Of a DNA stretch of 5,084 bases, positions 1-5,051 are shown in pieces. The position numbers were made by a program, and so were the translations under genes. Origin of the DNA: Pseudomonadota bacterium (GTDB taxonomy: Bacteria > Pseudomonadota > Gammaproteobacteria > Burkholderiales > Burkholderiaceae_C); assembly GCA_023418355.1 (NCBI GenBank), contig JAEZZU010000173.1:1-5084 (forward strand), given 5' to 3'. Below the pieces are notes generated by a model. The model was not told the origin of the DNA and searched no databases. It saw only the letters and a program-made list of their open reading frames with translations. Each line of letters starts with the position of its first letter. Within the stretch, counting starts at the first letter, position 1.

Positions 1-101
1 ACGCCAGAGGCCTTGAAGATCAGCACAAAGCCCAGCGCTACCAGCGCATAGAGCATGCCGGTCATCAGGCCGCCAATCATGGTTTCGAGAAAGAATGCCA
101 T
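1..101 (-). CDS. livH: LivH-type branched-chain amino acid ABC transporter permease, N-terminal fragment
   Basis: Only the first 33 codons are in the window; the gene runs off the left edge. The visible peptide begins MAFFLETMIGGLMTGMLYAL and continues into a hydrophobic stretch ending near IFKASG. This is the typical first membrane segment of LivH-family permeases, inner-membrane subunits of the high-affinity branched-chain amino acid (HAAT) ABC importers. The start is supported by a GGGAGA ribosome binding site on the minus strand (108-113) six bases upstream of the ATG. It begins 27 bases after the LivG-type gene, which fits an operon in which permease and ATPase form one importer. The family call is fairly safe from the N-terminus and context. 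The substrate cannot be read from this fragment: many betaproteobacterial Liv-type systems import aromatic or aliphatic acids or amides rather than leucine. Confidence 0.82.
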   Translation of the reverse strand, partial: MAFFLETMIGGLMTGMLYALVALGFVLIFKASG

Positions 102-107
102 TGCGTG

Positions 108-113
108 TCTCCC
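108..113 (-). promoter_or_regulatory. Ribosome binding site of the livH-type permease
   Basis: The minus strand reads GGGAGA, six bases before the ATG whose first base is 101. It fixes the permease start despite other in-frame ATG codons a few residues downstream. Confidence 0.6.
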
Positions 114-128
114 GTGATCGCGATGGGG

Positions 129-914
129 TCAGTGGCTGGAGCCCAGATAGGCCCGGATCACGTCTTCGTTGTTGCGGACTTCGTCGGGTGCACCGTCACC
201 GATCTTCTTGCCGTAGTCGAGCACCACGACGCGGTCGGAGATGTCCATCACCACGCCCATGTCGTGCTCGATCAGGACGATGGTGGTGCCGAACTCGTCG
301 TTCACGTCGAGAATGAAACGGCACATGTCCTGCTTTTCTTCCACGTTCATGCCGGCCATGGGCTCATCGAGCAGCAGCACCTTGGGTTCCATGGCCAGTG
401 CACGGCCCAGGTCCACACGTTTTTGCAGGCCGTAGGGCAGCTGGCCCACGGGGGTCTTGCGGTAGGCCTGGATTTCGAGAAAGTCGATGATGTGCTCGAC
501 AAACTCGCGGTGGGCGATTTCTTCCTTGAGTGCCGGGCCAATGCGCAGGGCCTGCATCAGCAGATTGCTTTTGATCTTGAGGTTGCGCCCGGACATGATG
601 TTGTCGATCACGCTCATGCCCTTGAACAGCGCCAGGTTCTGGAAGGTGCGTGCAATGCCCATCTCAGCCACCTGACGGCTGTTCATGTTGGAGAAGGTCT
701 GACCACGGAAGGTGATCTTGCCTTCGCTGGGTGTATAGACCCCGTTGATGCAGTTGAGCATGGAGCTTTTGCCTGCACCGTTGGGGCCGATGATGGAGCG
801 GATCTCATGCTCACGGACATTGAAGGAAATGTCCGTGAGCGCCTTCACGCCACCAAAGCGCAGGCTGATGTTCTGGATGTCCAAAATGACATCGCCAATC
901 TTCTTGTCTGTCAT
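129..914 (-). CDS. livG: LivG-type branched-chain amino acid ABC transporter ATP-binding protein
   Basis: This 261-residue protein is a complete ABC ATPase of normal LivG length; it would bind the cytoplasmic face of the LivH/LivM permeases and drive import by ATP hydrolysis. Visible motifs in order: Walker A GPNGAGKSS (43-51), Q-loop RTFQN with Q92, a signature region LPYGLQKRV (159-167) in place of the textbook LSGGQ, Walker B VLLLDEP (179-185) with catalytic E184, D-loop AGMN (187-190) and switch His H217 in LIEHDMG. The motif AGMN and the C-terminal VIRAYLG are LivG hallmarks, as opposed to LivF. The start has an AAGAGAA Shine-Dalgarno-like sequence eight bases upstream. It lies 23 bases after the acyl-CoA ligase stop and 27 before the permease start, so the three genes are probably cotranscribed. 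The degenerate signature motif does not look like damage, since all other catalytic residues are intact. Substrate is unknown. Confidence 0.93.
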   Translation of the reverse strand: MTDKKIGDVILDIQNISLRFGGVKALTDISFNVREHEIRSIIGPNGAGKSSMLNCINGVYTPSEGKITFRGQTFSNMNSRQVAEMGIARTFQNLALFKGMSVIDNIMSGRNLKIKSNLLMQALRIGPALKEEIAHREFVEHIIDFLEIQAYRKTPVGQLPYGLQKRVDLGRALAMEPKVLLLDEPMAGMNVEEKQDMCRFILDVNDEFGTTIVLIEHDMGVVMDISDRVVVLDYGKKIGDGAPDEVRNNEDVIRAYLGSSH

Positions 915-922
915 GGCTGCGG

Positions 923-929
923 TTCTCTT
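923..929 (-). promoter_or_regulatory. Ribosome binding site of the livG-type gene
   Basis: The minus strand reads AAGAGAA, eight bases before the ATG at 914. It is a moderate match to the anti-Shine-Dalgarno and supports that start. It lies inside the 23-base gap between the ligase stop and livG, so livG is translated with its own site rather than by stop-start overlap. Confidence 0.45.
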
Positions 930-937
930 GGCTAGGT

Positions 938-2872
938 TCAGGCTGCGGCGCGTGAGGCCGGATAAGTCTTGGCATCCAGGATCTGGAGCGTGGCGCTGAC
1001 GCTGCCGGTGCGCCCGTCCTCAAACTTCACCTGGGTTTCGATGAACTGCTCGGCTTTGCCGGTGTACAGCGCGTCAATCAGCACCGCGTACTTTTCGGCG
1101 ATGAAGTTGCGGCGCACCTTGCGGGTGCGGGTCAGCTCGTCGTCATCGGGATCCAGCTCCTTGTGCAGCACGAGGAAGCGCGCGACCTGGGTGTCTGCCA
1201 TGCCTGCTTCGGTGGCCAGGTCGGCATTGACCTGGGCAATGCAGTTGCTGATGAGTTCCAGCACCTGTGGCTTGGATGCCAGATCCACATAGCCGCCGTA
1301 AGGAATGCCCTGGCGCTCCGCCCAGTTGCCCACGGCTTCGTAGTCGATGTTGATGAAGGCGCAGACCTGGTCACGCTGGTGGCCAAAGCACACAGCCTCC
1401 TTGATCTGCGGGAAGAACTTGAGCTTGTTCTCGATGTAGTTGGGCGCAAACATGGCGCCGGTGTTCATCTTGCCCACGTCCTTGGCGCGGTCGATGATGC
1501 GCAGGTGGCCGTCCTCGTCGATTACACCTGCATCGCCCGTGTGGAAGTAGCCCTGCTCGTCAATGACTTCTGCCGTCGCATCCGGGCGCTTGTAGTACTC
1601 CTTGAGCACGGACACGCCCTTGACCAGTACCTCGCCGTTGTCAGCAATCTTCAGTTCAATGCCAGGCGCTGCCTGACCGACGGTGTTGAGCTTGACCTGG
1701 CCGTTTTGCTGAATGCAGACGTAGGCGCAGGTTTCGGTCTGGCCATAGAGCTGCTTGAGGTTGATGCCGATGGAGCGGAAGAACTTGAACAGGTCCGGAC
1801 CAATCGCCGCACCAGCCGTGTAGGCCACGCGGATGCGCGACAGCCCCATGACATTGCGCAGCGGCCCGTAGATCAGCAGGTCACCCAGCCGGTACTTGAA
1901 GCGGTCCCAGGTGCTCACAGGCTTGCCATCCAGAATGTCGGCGCCGACGCGTCTGGCCAGCTCCATGCAGCGGTTGTAGAGCCACTGCTTGGGCCTGGCT
2001 GCATCTTCCATGCGGATGGACACGGAGGTCAGCATGCCTTCAAACACACGCGGAGGCGCAAAGTAGTAGGTCGGGCCGATTTCGCGCAGGTCGATGCTGA
2101 CGGTGTTGGCCGACTCGGGGCAGTTGATGGTAAAGCCCGCCACCATCCATTGCGCCAGCGAAAACAGGTGATCCCCCACCCATGCCGGAGGCAGGTAGGA
2201 GATGACGTTGTCTGCAGGGGTGAGTCCATCCACTTGCACACCGCCCTTGGCCGAGCCGATGAAGCTGGCGTGGGTCTGGCATACGCCCTTGGGCTTGCCG
2301 GTGGTGCCAGAGGTGTAGAGGATGATGGAGACATCATCGGGCTGCACGGACTGGGCCATGGAGTCCCAGGCGCCGGGGTGCTCCTTGTCCCAGGTGGCAC
2401 CCATCTGCTTGAGCTGTTCGGTGCTGATGAGGCCAGGCTCGGCGTATTTGCGCAGGCCGCGTGGGTCGTCGTAGATGATGTGCTGAATGCCGGGTACGGT
2501 TTCGCGCACTTCCAGCAGCTTGTCGACCTGCTCCTGGTTTTCTGCAAAGGCAAAGGCGACCTCCGCATCCTGAATGACGAAGGACATTTCCTGAGCGACC
2601 GCGTCCTGGTACAGCGGAATGGGCACGGCACCGATGCTTTGTACGGCCAGAAAGCCCATGTAGACGTGGGGACGGTTGTCGCTGATGAAGGCCAGGTTCT
2701 GTCCCTTGGCAAGCCCCAGTGCAGCCAGACCACAGGCCATGTGGCGCACGTCACGGGCGACGTCGGCCCATGTCCATGTCTGCCAAATGCCGTACTCCTT
2801 TTCGCGCAGGGCTACAGCGTCGGGCCTTTGGGCAGCATGCTGCAGCAACAGGTGCGGGAATGTTGTCGCCAT
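938..2872 (-). CDS. AMP-dependent long-chain-type acyl-CoA synthetase (FadD15/ACSBG-like)
   Basis: This 644-residue member of the ANL adenylate-forming superfamily would join a carboxylic acid to CoA through an acyl-AMP intermediate. Motifs seen: P-loop YTSGTTGKPKG (186-196), A5 YGQTE (376-380), A7 YFHTGD (442-447), hinge region IIDRAKD (459-465) and a C-terminal LTRTRKVRR (580-588) whose lysine K585 is the likely adenylation lysine. The LTRTRKVRR form, instead of PKTxSGK, and the 640-residue length place it with the FadD15/ACSBG long-chain branch, not with short acetyl-CoA or 4-coumarate ligases. After the hinge the sequence reads NTGAMFAPNYIE, where relatives usually have a GGKN-like motif. 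I chose ATG 2872 over the adjacent GTG 2875 because GAGG lies seven bases before the ATG but only four before the GTG. Its place at the head of a liv transport operon suggests it activates an imported acid; the acid is not identifiable here. Confidence 0.92.
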   Translation of the reverse strand: MATTFPHLLLQHAAQRPDAVALREKEYGIWQTWTWADVARDVRHMACGLAALGLAKGQNLAFISDNRPHVYMGFLAVQSIGAVPIPLYQDAVAQEMSFVIQDAEVAFAFAENQEQVDKLLEVRETVPGIQHIIYDDPRGLRKYAEPGLISTEQLKQMGATWDKEHPGAWDSMAQSVQPDDVSIILYTSGTTGKPKGVCQTHASFIGSAKGGVQVDGLTPADNVISYLPPAWVGDHLFSLAQWMVAGFTINCPESANTVSIDLREIGPTYYFAPPRVFEGMLTSVSIRMEDAARPKQWLYNRCMELARRVGADILDGKPVSTWDRFKYRLGDLLIYGPLRNVMGLSRIRVAYTAGAAIGPDLFKFFRSIGINLKQLYGQTETCAYVCIQQNGQVKLNTVGQAAPGIELKIADNGEVLVKGVSVLKEYYKRPDATAEVIDEQGYFHTGDAGVIDEDGHLRIIDRAKDVGKMNTGAMFAPNYIENKLKFFPQIKEAVCFGHQRDQVCAFINIDYEAVGNWAERQGIPYGGYVDLASKPQVLELISNCIAQVNADLATEAGMADTQVARFLVLHKELDPDDDELTRTRKVRRNFIAEKYAVLIDALYTGKAEQFIETQVKFEDGRTGSVSATLQILDAKTYPASRAAA

Positions 2873-2879
2873 CACAGAT

Positions 2880-2883
2880 CCTC
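2880..2883 (-). promoter_or_regulatory. Ribosome binding site deciding the acyl-CoA ligase start
   Basis: The minus strand has GAGG, then seven bases, then ATG (first base 2872). A GTG directly precedes that ATG in the same frame; spacing favours the ATG, making the protein 644 residues rather than 645. Confidence 0.55.
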
Positions 2884-2913
2884 AAAGTTTCATGCAACCA
2901 CGAGTCGCAGGAC

Positions 2914-2929
2914 TGCCGTGCATACGGCA
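2914..2929. promoter_or_regulatory. Inverted repeat TGCCGT-N4-ACGGCA, possible operator
   Basis: Two perfect six-base arms flank a four-base centre (GCAT). It lies 42-57 bases upstream of the ligase ATG, where an operator overlapping or just downstream of the promoter would lie. The 16-base size and dyad symmetry suit a dimeric helix-turn-helix protein such as the adjacent regulator, but binding is inferred only. In RNA the same arms could form a small hairpin in the ligase leader. Confidence 0.4.
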
Positions 2930-3029
2930 CGACCCACAGATTGAGGTCCATAGTAGGTGGCGGTTTGACGCTTTCTTGTCTTTGCAACGACTTTCTCGGG
3001 AAAGACCTGATCGGGTTTTTCCGTGGCAT

Positions 3030-3058
3030 TCGCAGCAAGATGTCGTTTTTTGCTGCGA
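3030..3058. promoter_or_regulatory. Inverted repeat TCGCAGCAA-N11-TTGCTGCGA upstream of the regulator
   Basis: Nine-base perfect arms (3030-3038 and 3050-3058) are separated by 11 bases that include a T-run. The centre-to-centre distance is close to two helical turns, so both arms would face the same side of DNA. It lies about 80-110 bases before the regulator start and may be an operator for autoregulation. As RNA it could form a hairpin, but no T-tract follows the stem in either direction, so a terminator role is unlikely. Confidence 0.4.
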
Positions 3059-3140
3059 TTTGATTTCAGTCAGAGCGCTATGCATGGCAGCGTGTGCAGC
3101 GTTGTCGCAAACCCCATTGCTCAGGACAGAGCTTGTGCGC

Positions 3141-3896
3141 ATGCTTGGGGCCATGAGTTCCAGCACTTCCCTGTATCAACGTCGTCGTCTGGCTACTGCC
3201 GAAGAGATTGCAGCCATTCCGTGGCTGCATTCGCTGCTGCCGGCGGAGCGAGAACGTGCGATTGCGGCCTTGCAGGTGACGGAAGCATGCGCGGGCGAGT
3301 ATGTCTGCCATGCGGGCAAAAGCGTGAAGTACTGGTGGGGCCTGATCGACGGTTTGCTCAAGATGAGTGCGGACAACAGCGATGGCCTGACCATGACGTT
3401 TGCCGGCGTGCCACCCGGCGGCTGGTTTGGAGAGGGCACCTGCCTCAAGCGCGAGCCTTACCGCTACAACATCCAGGCACTGCGCAAGAGCGTGCTGGCA
3501 GGGATTCCGATGGACACCTTCCAGTGGCTGCTGGACAACTCGCTGGCCTTCAACCGCTTCATCATGAACCAGCTCAATGAGCGGCTGGCCCAGTTCATTG
3601 CAGCGCGGGAAATTGACCGCATCAGCAACCCCGATGTGCGCGTGGCGCGCAGTCTGGCCGCCTTGTTCAACCCCGTGCTGTACCCGGCCGTAGGGTCTGT
3701 GCTGCGCATTACCCAGCAGGAACTGGCGTATCTGGTGGGCCTGTCGCGCCAGCGTGTGAATGAGGCGCTGGCCACGCTGGAAGCGCATGGTGCGCTGAAA
3801 GTGGAGTACGGCGGCCTGCGGGTGCTGGATCTGCAGGCCCTGCGTGAAGGGCAATTCACCTCCATCAAACGTGCCCCTGCAGCCTCCATGGCATAG
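3141..3896 (+). CDS. Crp/Fnr-family transcriptional regulator
   Basis: This 251-residue protein has the layout of the Crp/Fnr superfamily. An N-terminal cyclic-nucleotide-binding-like beta barrel spans about 28-125 and includes GEYVCHAGK (52-60) and the phosphate-cassette-like GGWFGEGTC (93-101). A long dimerisation helix follows (about 133-160), then a winged helix-turn-helix at about 188-228 with TQQELAYLVGLSRQRVNEAL (191-210). Aligned by eye with E. coli CRP, FGE supplies the Glu72 equivalent (E98) and PYRYN the Arg82 equivalent (R108), so a cyclic nucleotide or similar ligand is conceivable. Only three cysteines (C50, C56, C101) are present and not in the FNR 4Fe-4S pattern. Start choice is open: AGGA (3123-3126) is eight bases before an in-frame GTG at 3135, ATG 3141 is next, and ATG 3153 gives MSSSTSLYQ. 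It diverges from the ligase-liv operon and probably regulates it. Confidence 0.9.
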   Translation: MLGAMSSSTSLYQRRRLATAEEIAAIPWLHSLLPAERERAIAALQVTEACAGEYVCHAGKSVKYWWGLIDGLLKMSADNSDGLTMTFAGVPPGGWFGEGTCLKREPYRYNIQALRKSVLAGIPMDTFQWLLDNSLAFNRFIMNQLNERLAQFIAAREIDRISNPDVRVARSLAALFNPVLYPAVGSVLRITQQELAYLVGLSRQRVNEALATLEAHGALKVEYGGLRVLDLQALREGQFTSIKRAPAASMA

Positions 3897-3940
3897 GCCA
3901 CTGCCGCACAGGGCTACAGCATGGGCAAGACAATGGAGGC
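3882..3940 (+). promoter_or_regulatory. Long-range inverted repeat GCCTCCAT / ATGGAGGC that could pair with the GGAGG motif
   Basis: The eight bases at 3882-3889, in the last codons of the regulator gene, are perfectly complementary to 3933-3940, which contain GGAGG (3935-3939). The intervening loop is 43 bases. A competing pairing, TAGGCC (3894-3899) with GGCCTA (3938-3943), overlaps the same right arm. If formed in mRNA, either would mask the only strong Shine-Dalgarno-like sequence ahead of the repeat-protein gene. The structure is inferred. Confidence 0.25.
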
Positions 3941-3944
3941 CTAA
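3921..3944 (+). other. Possible seven-codon leader peptide ORF before the repeat-protein gene
   Basis: In the 62-base gap after the regulator, ATG 3921 opens MGKTMEA and stops at TAA 3942-3944. An AGGG (3910-3913) lies seven bases before this ATG, a better-placed ribosome site than any before the real gene start at 3959. It ends 14 bases before that start. It may be chance; there is no direct evidence of translation. Confidence 0.2.
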
Positions 3945-3958
3945 CTTAGTAAGCCGAC

Positions 3959-4942
3959 ATGTCTTCCTCAGACCGTAAACCATTCCGCGGCTCCTCTTCT
4001 TCGGAGGCAGCCCCCCGCACAGACCGCACCAGTGGTCCCCGTCGTGACCGCAACGAGGGAGGCTTCGGCCGCTCAGAGCGCCCACGCTTCCAGCAAGAAG
4101 ATCGCCGCAGTGCGGGCAGCGATCGCCCCCGTTTCAGCAATGACCGCAACGGTCCTCGCCGTGATCGTGATGAGGGTGGCTTTGGCCGCTCGGAGCGCCC
4201 ACGTTTTAACGATGAGCGCCGTGCAGATCGCCCACGCTTCAATGAAGACCGTGGCCCACGTCGCGAAGGCGGCGACCGTCCGCACTTCAACAAGGAGCGC
4301 AGCGCAGGCGACCGCCCCCGTTTTGAGCGTGACGACCGCGCACCCCGCGGTGATCGCAAGTTCGGTGATCGTCCTCGCCGCGAAGAAGGCGGCTTTGGCC
4401 AGTCCGAGCGCCCACGTTTCAACAAGGAACGCAGCGCAGGTGATCGCCCCCGCTTTGAGCGTGACGACCGCGCACCCCGCGGTGATCGCAAGTTCGGCGA
4501 TCGTCCTCGCCGCGAAGAGGGCGGCTTTGGCCAGTCTGAGCGCCCACGCTTTGACAAGCCGCGCAGCGAAGGTGACCGTCCACGCTTTGAGCGTGATGAC
4601 CGCGCACCTCGCGGTGATCGCAAGTTCAGCGACCGTCCTCGCCGCGAAGAGGGAGGCTTTGGCCAGTCTGAGCGCCCACGCTTTGACAAGCAGCGCAGCG
4701 AAGGTGATCGCGCTCCACGTCGCGATGGCGATCGCCCCGCACGTAAATCCGGCTTTGGCAAAGGCCCTCGCCAGGACGGTCAGCGCGAGCAGCAGTTTGA
4801 GCGCTCATTCGAGGTCCGCGAAGGCGAGACACGCCGTGCCTTCAGCGGCATTCGTGCCTACCATGCACCTGCTGCACTGAAGGGCAAGGCTGCGCCTGTG
4901 AAGATCATTCGCCCTGAAGACAAGTTCGGCGATAAGAAATAA
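3959..4942 (+). CDS. Low-complexity Arg/Asp/Gly/Phe-rich repeat protein, function unknown
   Basis: I do not recognise this 327-residue protein as a named family. It has no Cys or Trp, its only Met is the start, and it is dominated by Arg, Asp, Glu, Gly, Pro and Phe. RPRF occurs ten times, with GGFG(R/Q)SERPRF as the recurring core (first at 34-44 and 73-83). Residues 1-25 are Ser-rich. Residues 26-64 and 65 onward are two loose ~39-residue units; 117-248 are three 44-residue repeats; 249-279 is a decayed partial copy; 280-327 is a different tail, richer in Ala and Ile and holding the sole Tyr and Leu. No membrane segment or signal peptide is visible. Composition resembles the disordered tails of bacterial RNA-binding proteins such as DEAD-box helicases or RluB-type pseudouridine synthases, so RNA association is a reasonable guess only. 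In-frame TAG TAA at 3947-3952 exclude an N-terminal extension. It may be cotranscribed with the regulator, as no terminator separates them. Confidence 0.75.
   Translation: MSSSDRKPFRGSSSSEAAPRTDRTSGPRRDRNEGGFGRSERPRFQQEDRRSAGSDRPRFSNDRNGPRRDRDEGGFGRSERPRFNDERRADRPRFNEDRGPRREGGDRPHFNKERSAGDRPRFERDDRAPRGDRKFGDRPRREEGGFGQSERPRFNKERSAGDRPRFERDDRAPRGDRKFGDRPRREEGGFGQSERPRFDKPRSEGDRPRFERDDRAPRGDRKFSDRPRREEGGFGQSERPRFDKQRSEGDRAPRRDGDRPARKSGFGKGPRQDGQREQQFERSFEVREGETRRAFSGIRAYHAPAALKGKAAPVKIIRPEDKFGDKK
4307..4702 (+). repeat. Three tandem 132-bp repeats inside the disordered-protein gene
   Basis: Units run 4307-4438, 4439-4570 and 4571-4702, each encoding 44 residues that start GDRPRFERDDRAPRGD and contain GGFGQSERPRF. 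A fourth copy starts at 4703 (GDRAPRRDGDRP) but diverges at once. By hand count, units 1 and 2 differ at about 13 bases and units 2 and 3 at about 9. Most differences are synonymous third-position changes; amino-acid changes cluster at the end of the unit (NKERSA, DKPRSE, DKQRSE), with one G to S change in unit 3. The unit length is a multiple of three, so copy-number change would keep the frame. Confidence 0.9.
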
Positions 4943-4965
4943 AAAAAGAGAGCGGCTAGCGCTAA

Positions 4966-5023
4966 TGCCGTTCACTTAAGGTTTTCTGACCTGTTTGATG
5001 GGATAGCGTGACGGCACTTTTTT
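4966..5023 (+). terminator. Probable intrinsic terminator after the repeat-protein gene
   Basis: TGCCGTTCAC (4966-4975) can pair with GTGACGGCA (5008-5016) with one bulged T, directly followed by C and six T (5018-5023). The loop is large (32 bases), but a small AGGT/ACCT hairpin (4979-4992) inside it would shorten the effective distance. The stem followed by a T-run 24 bases or more past the stop codon fits Rho-independent termination. The long loop and bulge make it less than classic. Confidence 0.45.
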
Positions 5024-5029
5024 GACCAC

Positions 5030-5051
5030 ACGGGGGCATGTTCGCCCCCGT
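5030..5051. terminator. GC-rich hairpin ACGGGGGC-N6-GCCCCCGT, possible second terminator
   Basis: A perfect eight-base stem with a six-base loop (ATGTTC) lies just after the T-run of the preceding structure. It is followed only by CGCTGTTTGG, a weak T-tract, so it would be a poor terminator alone. It may back up the upstream one or belong to a gene beyond the right edge. No coding region is seen in 4943-5084. Confidence 0.35.

Larger units (their letters stand above)
2873..3140. promoter_or_regulatory. Divergent intergenic region between the ligase-liv operon and the Crp-like regulator
   Basis: About 268 bases separate the two outward-facing genes. I find no credible gene here: reading frames that cross it are extensions or antisense readings of the neighbours and lack family features. 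The region is visibly more AT-rich in its middle, as expected for promoters, and contains two clear inverted repeats (2914-2929 and 3030-3058) plus a weaker CTTTC/GAAAG pair (2991-3004). A TACTAT on the minus strand (2950-2955) could serve as a -10 for the ligase operon, but I see no good -35 at the right distance, which would fit an activator-dependent promoter. No convincing sigma70 pair was found for the plus strand. There is no good match to the canonical CRP site TGTGA-N6-TCACA or the FNR site TTGAT-N4-ATCAA. Confidence 0.6.

Noticed and set aside
159..167. Possible defective ABC signature motif in LivG
   Set aside because: LPYGLQKRV departs from LSGGQ, but LivG-like ATPases often show YGxQ forms and all other catalytic residues are intact.
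105..935. Long open frame antisense to the livG-type gene
   Set aside because: It mirrors livG almost exactly, its protein is His/Val/Asp-rich with no family motifs, and such antisense frames are expected from high-GC codon bias. LivG has complete Walker A, Walker B and H-loop motifs.
1163..2944. 593-codon open frame antisense to the acyl-CoA ligase
   Set aside because: Very long, but fully opposite a gene with all adenylate-forming motifs. No recognisable domain and no ribosome site; a codon-bias shadow.
2991..3004. CTTTC-TCGG-GAAAG short inverted repeat
   Set aside because: Five-base arms in a 270-base spacer can occur by chance; kept only as a note in the intergenic entry.
2676..3140. 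Upstream extension of the regulator frame into the ligase gene
   Set aside because: The extra N-terminal sequence is antisense to the ligase start or intergenic and is unlike Crp/Fnr N-termini. The regulator domain needs only the part from about 3135-3153.
4307..4702. CRISPR array
   Set aside because: The repeats are 132 bp, directly abutting with no unique spacers, and lie within a coding frame.
3946..4761. 271-codon antisense frame in the repeat-protein region (RGRS-rich)
   Set aside because: It is the reverse reading of the 132-bp repeats; repeats without stops in one frame easily keep others open. No ribosome site or end conservation visible. The plus-strand frame has a distinct non-repeat tail and a terminator after it.
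4032..4880. Ala/Ser/Val-rich plus-strand frame overlapping the repeat protein
   Set aside because: Another frame of the same tandem repeats. The chosen frame shows synonymous divergence between units; this one would turn those changes into amino-acid changes.
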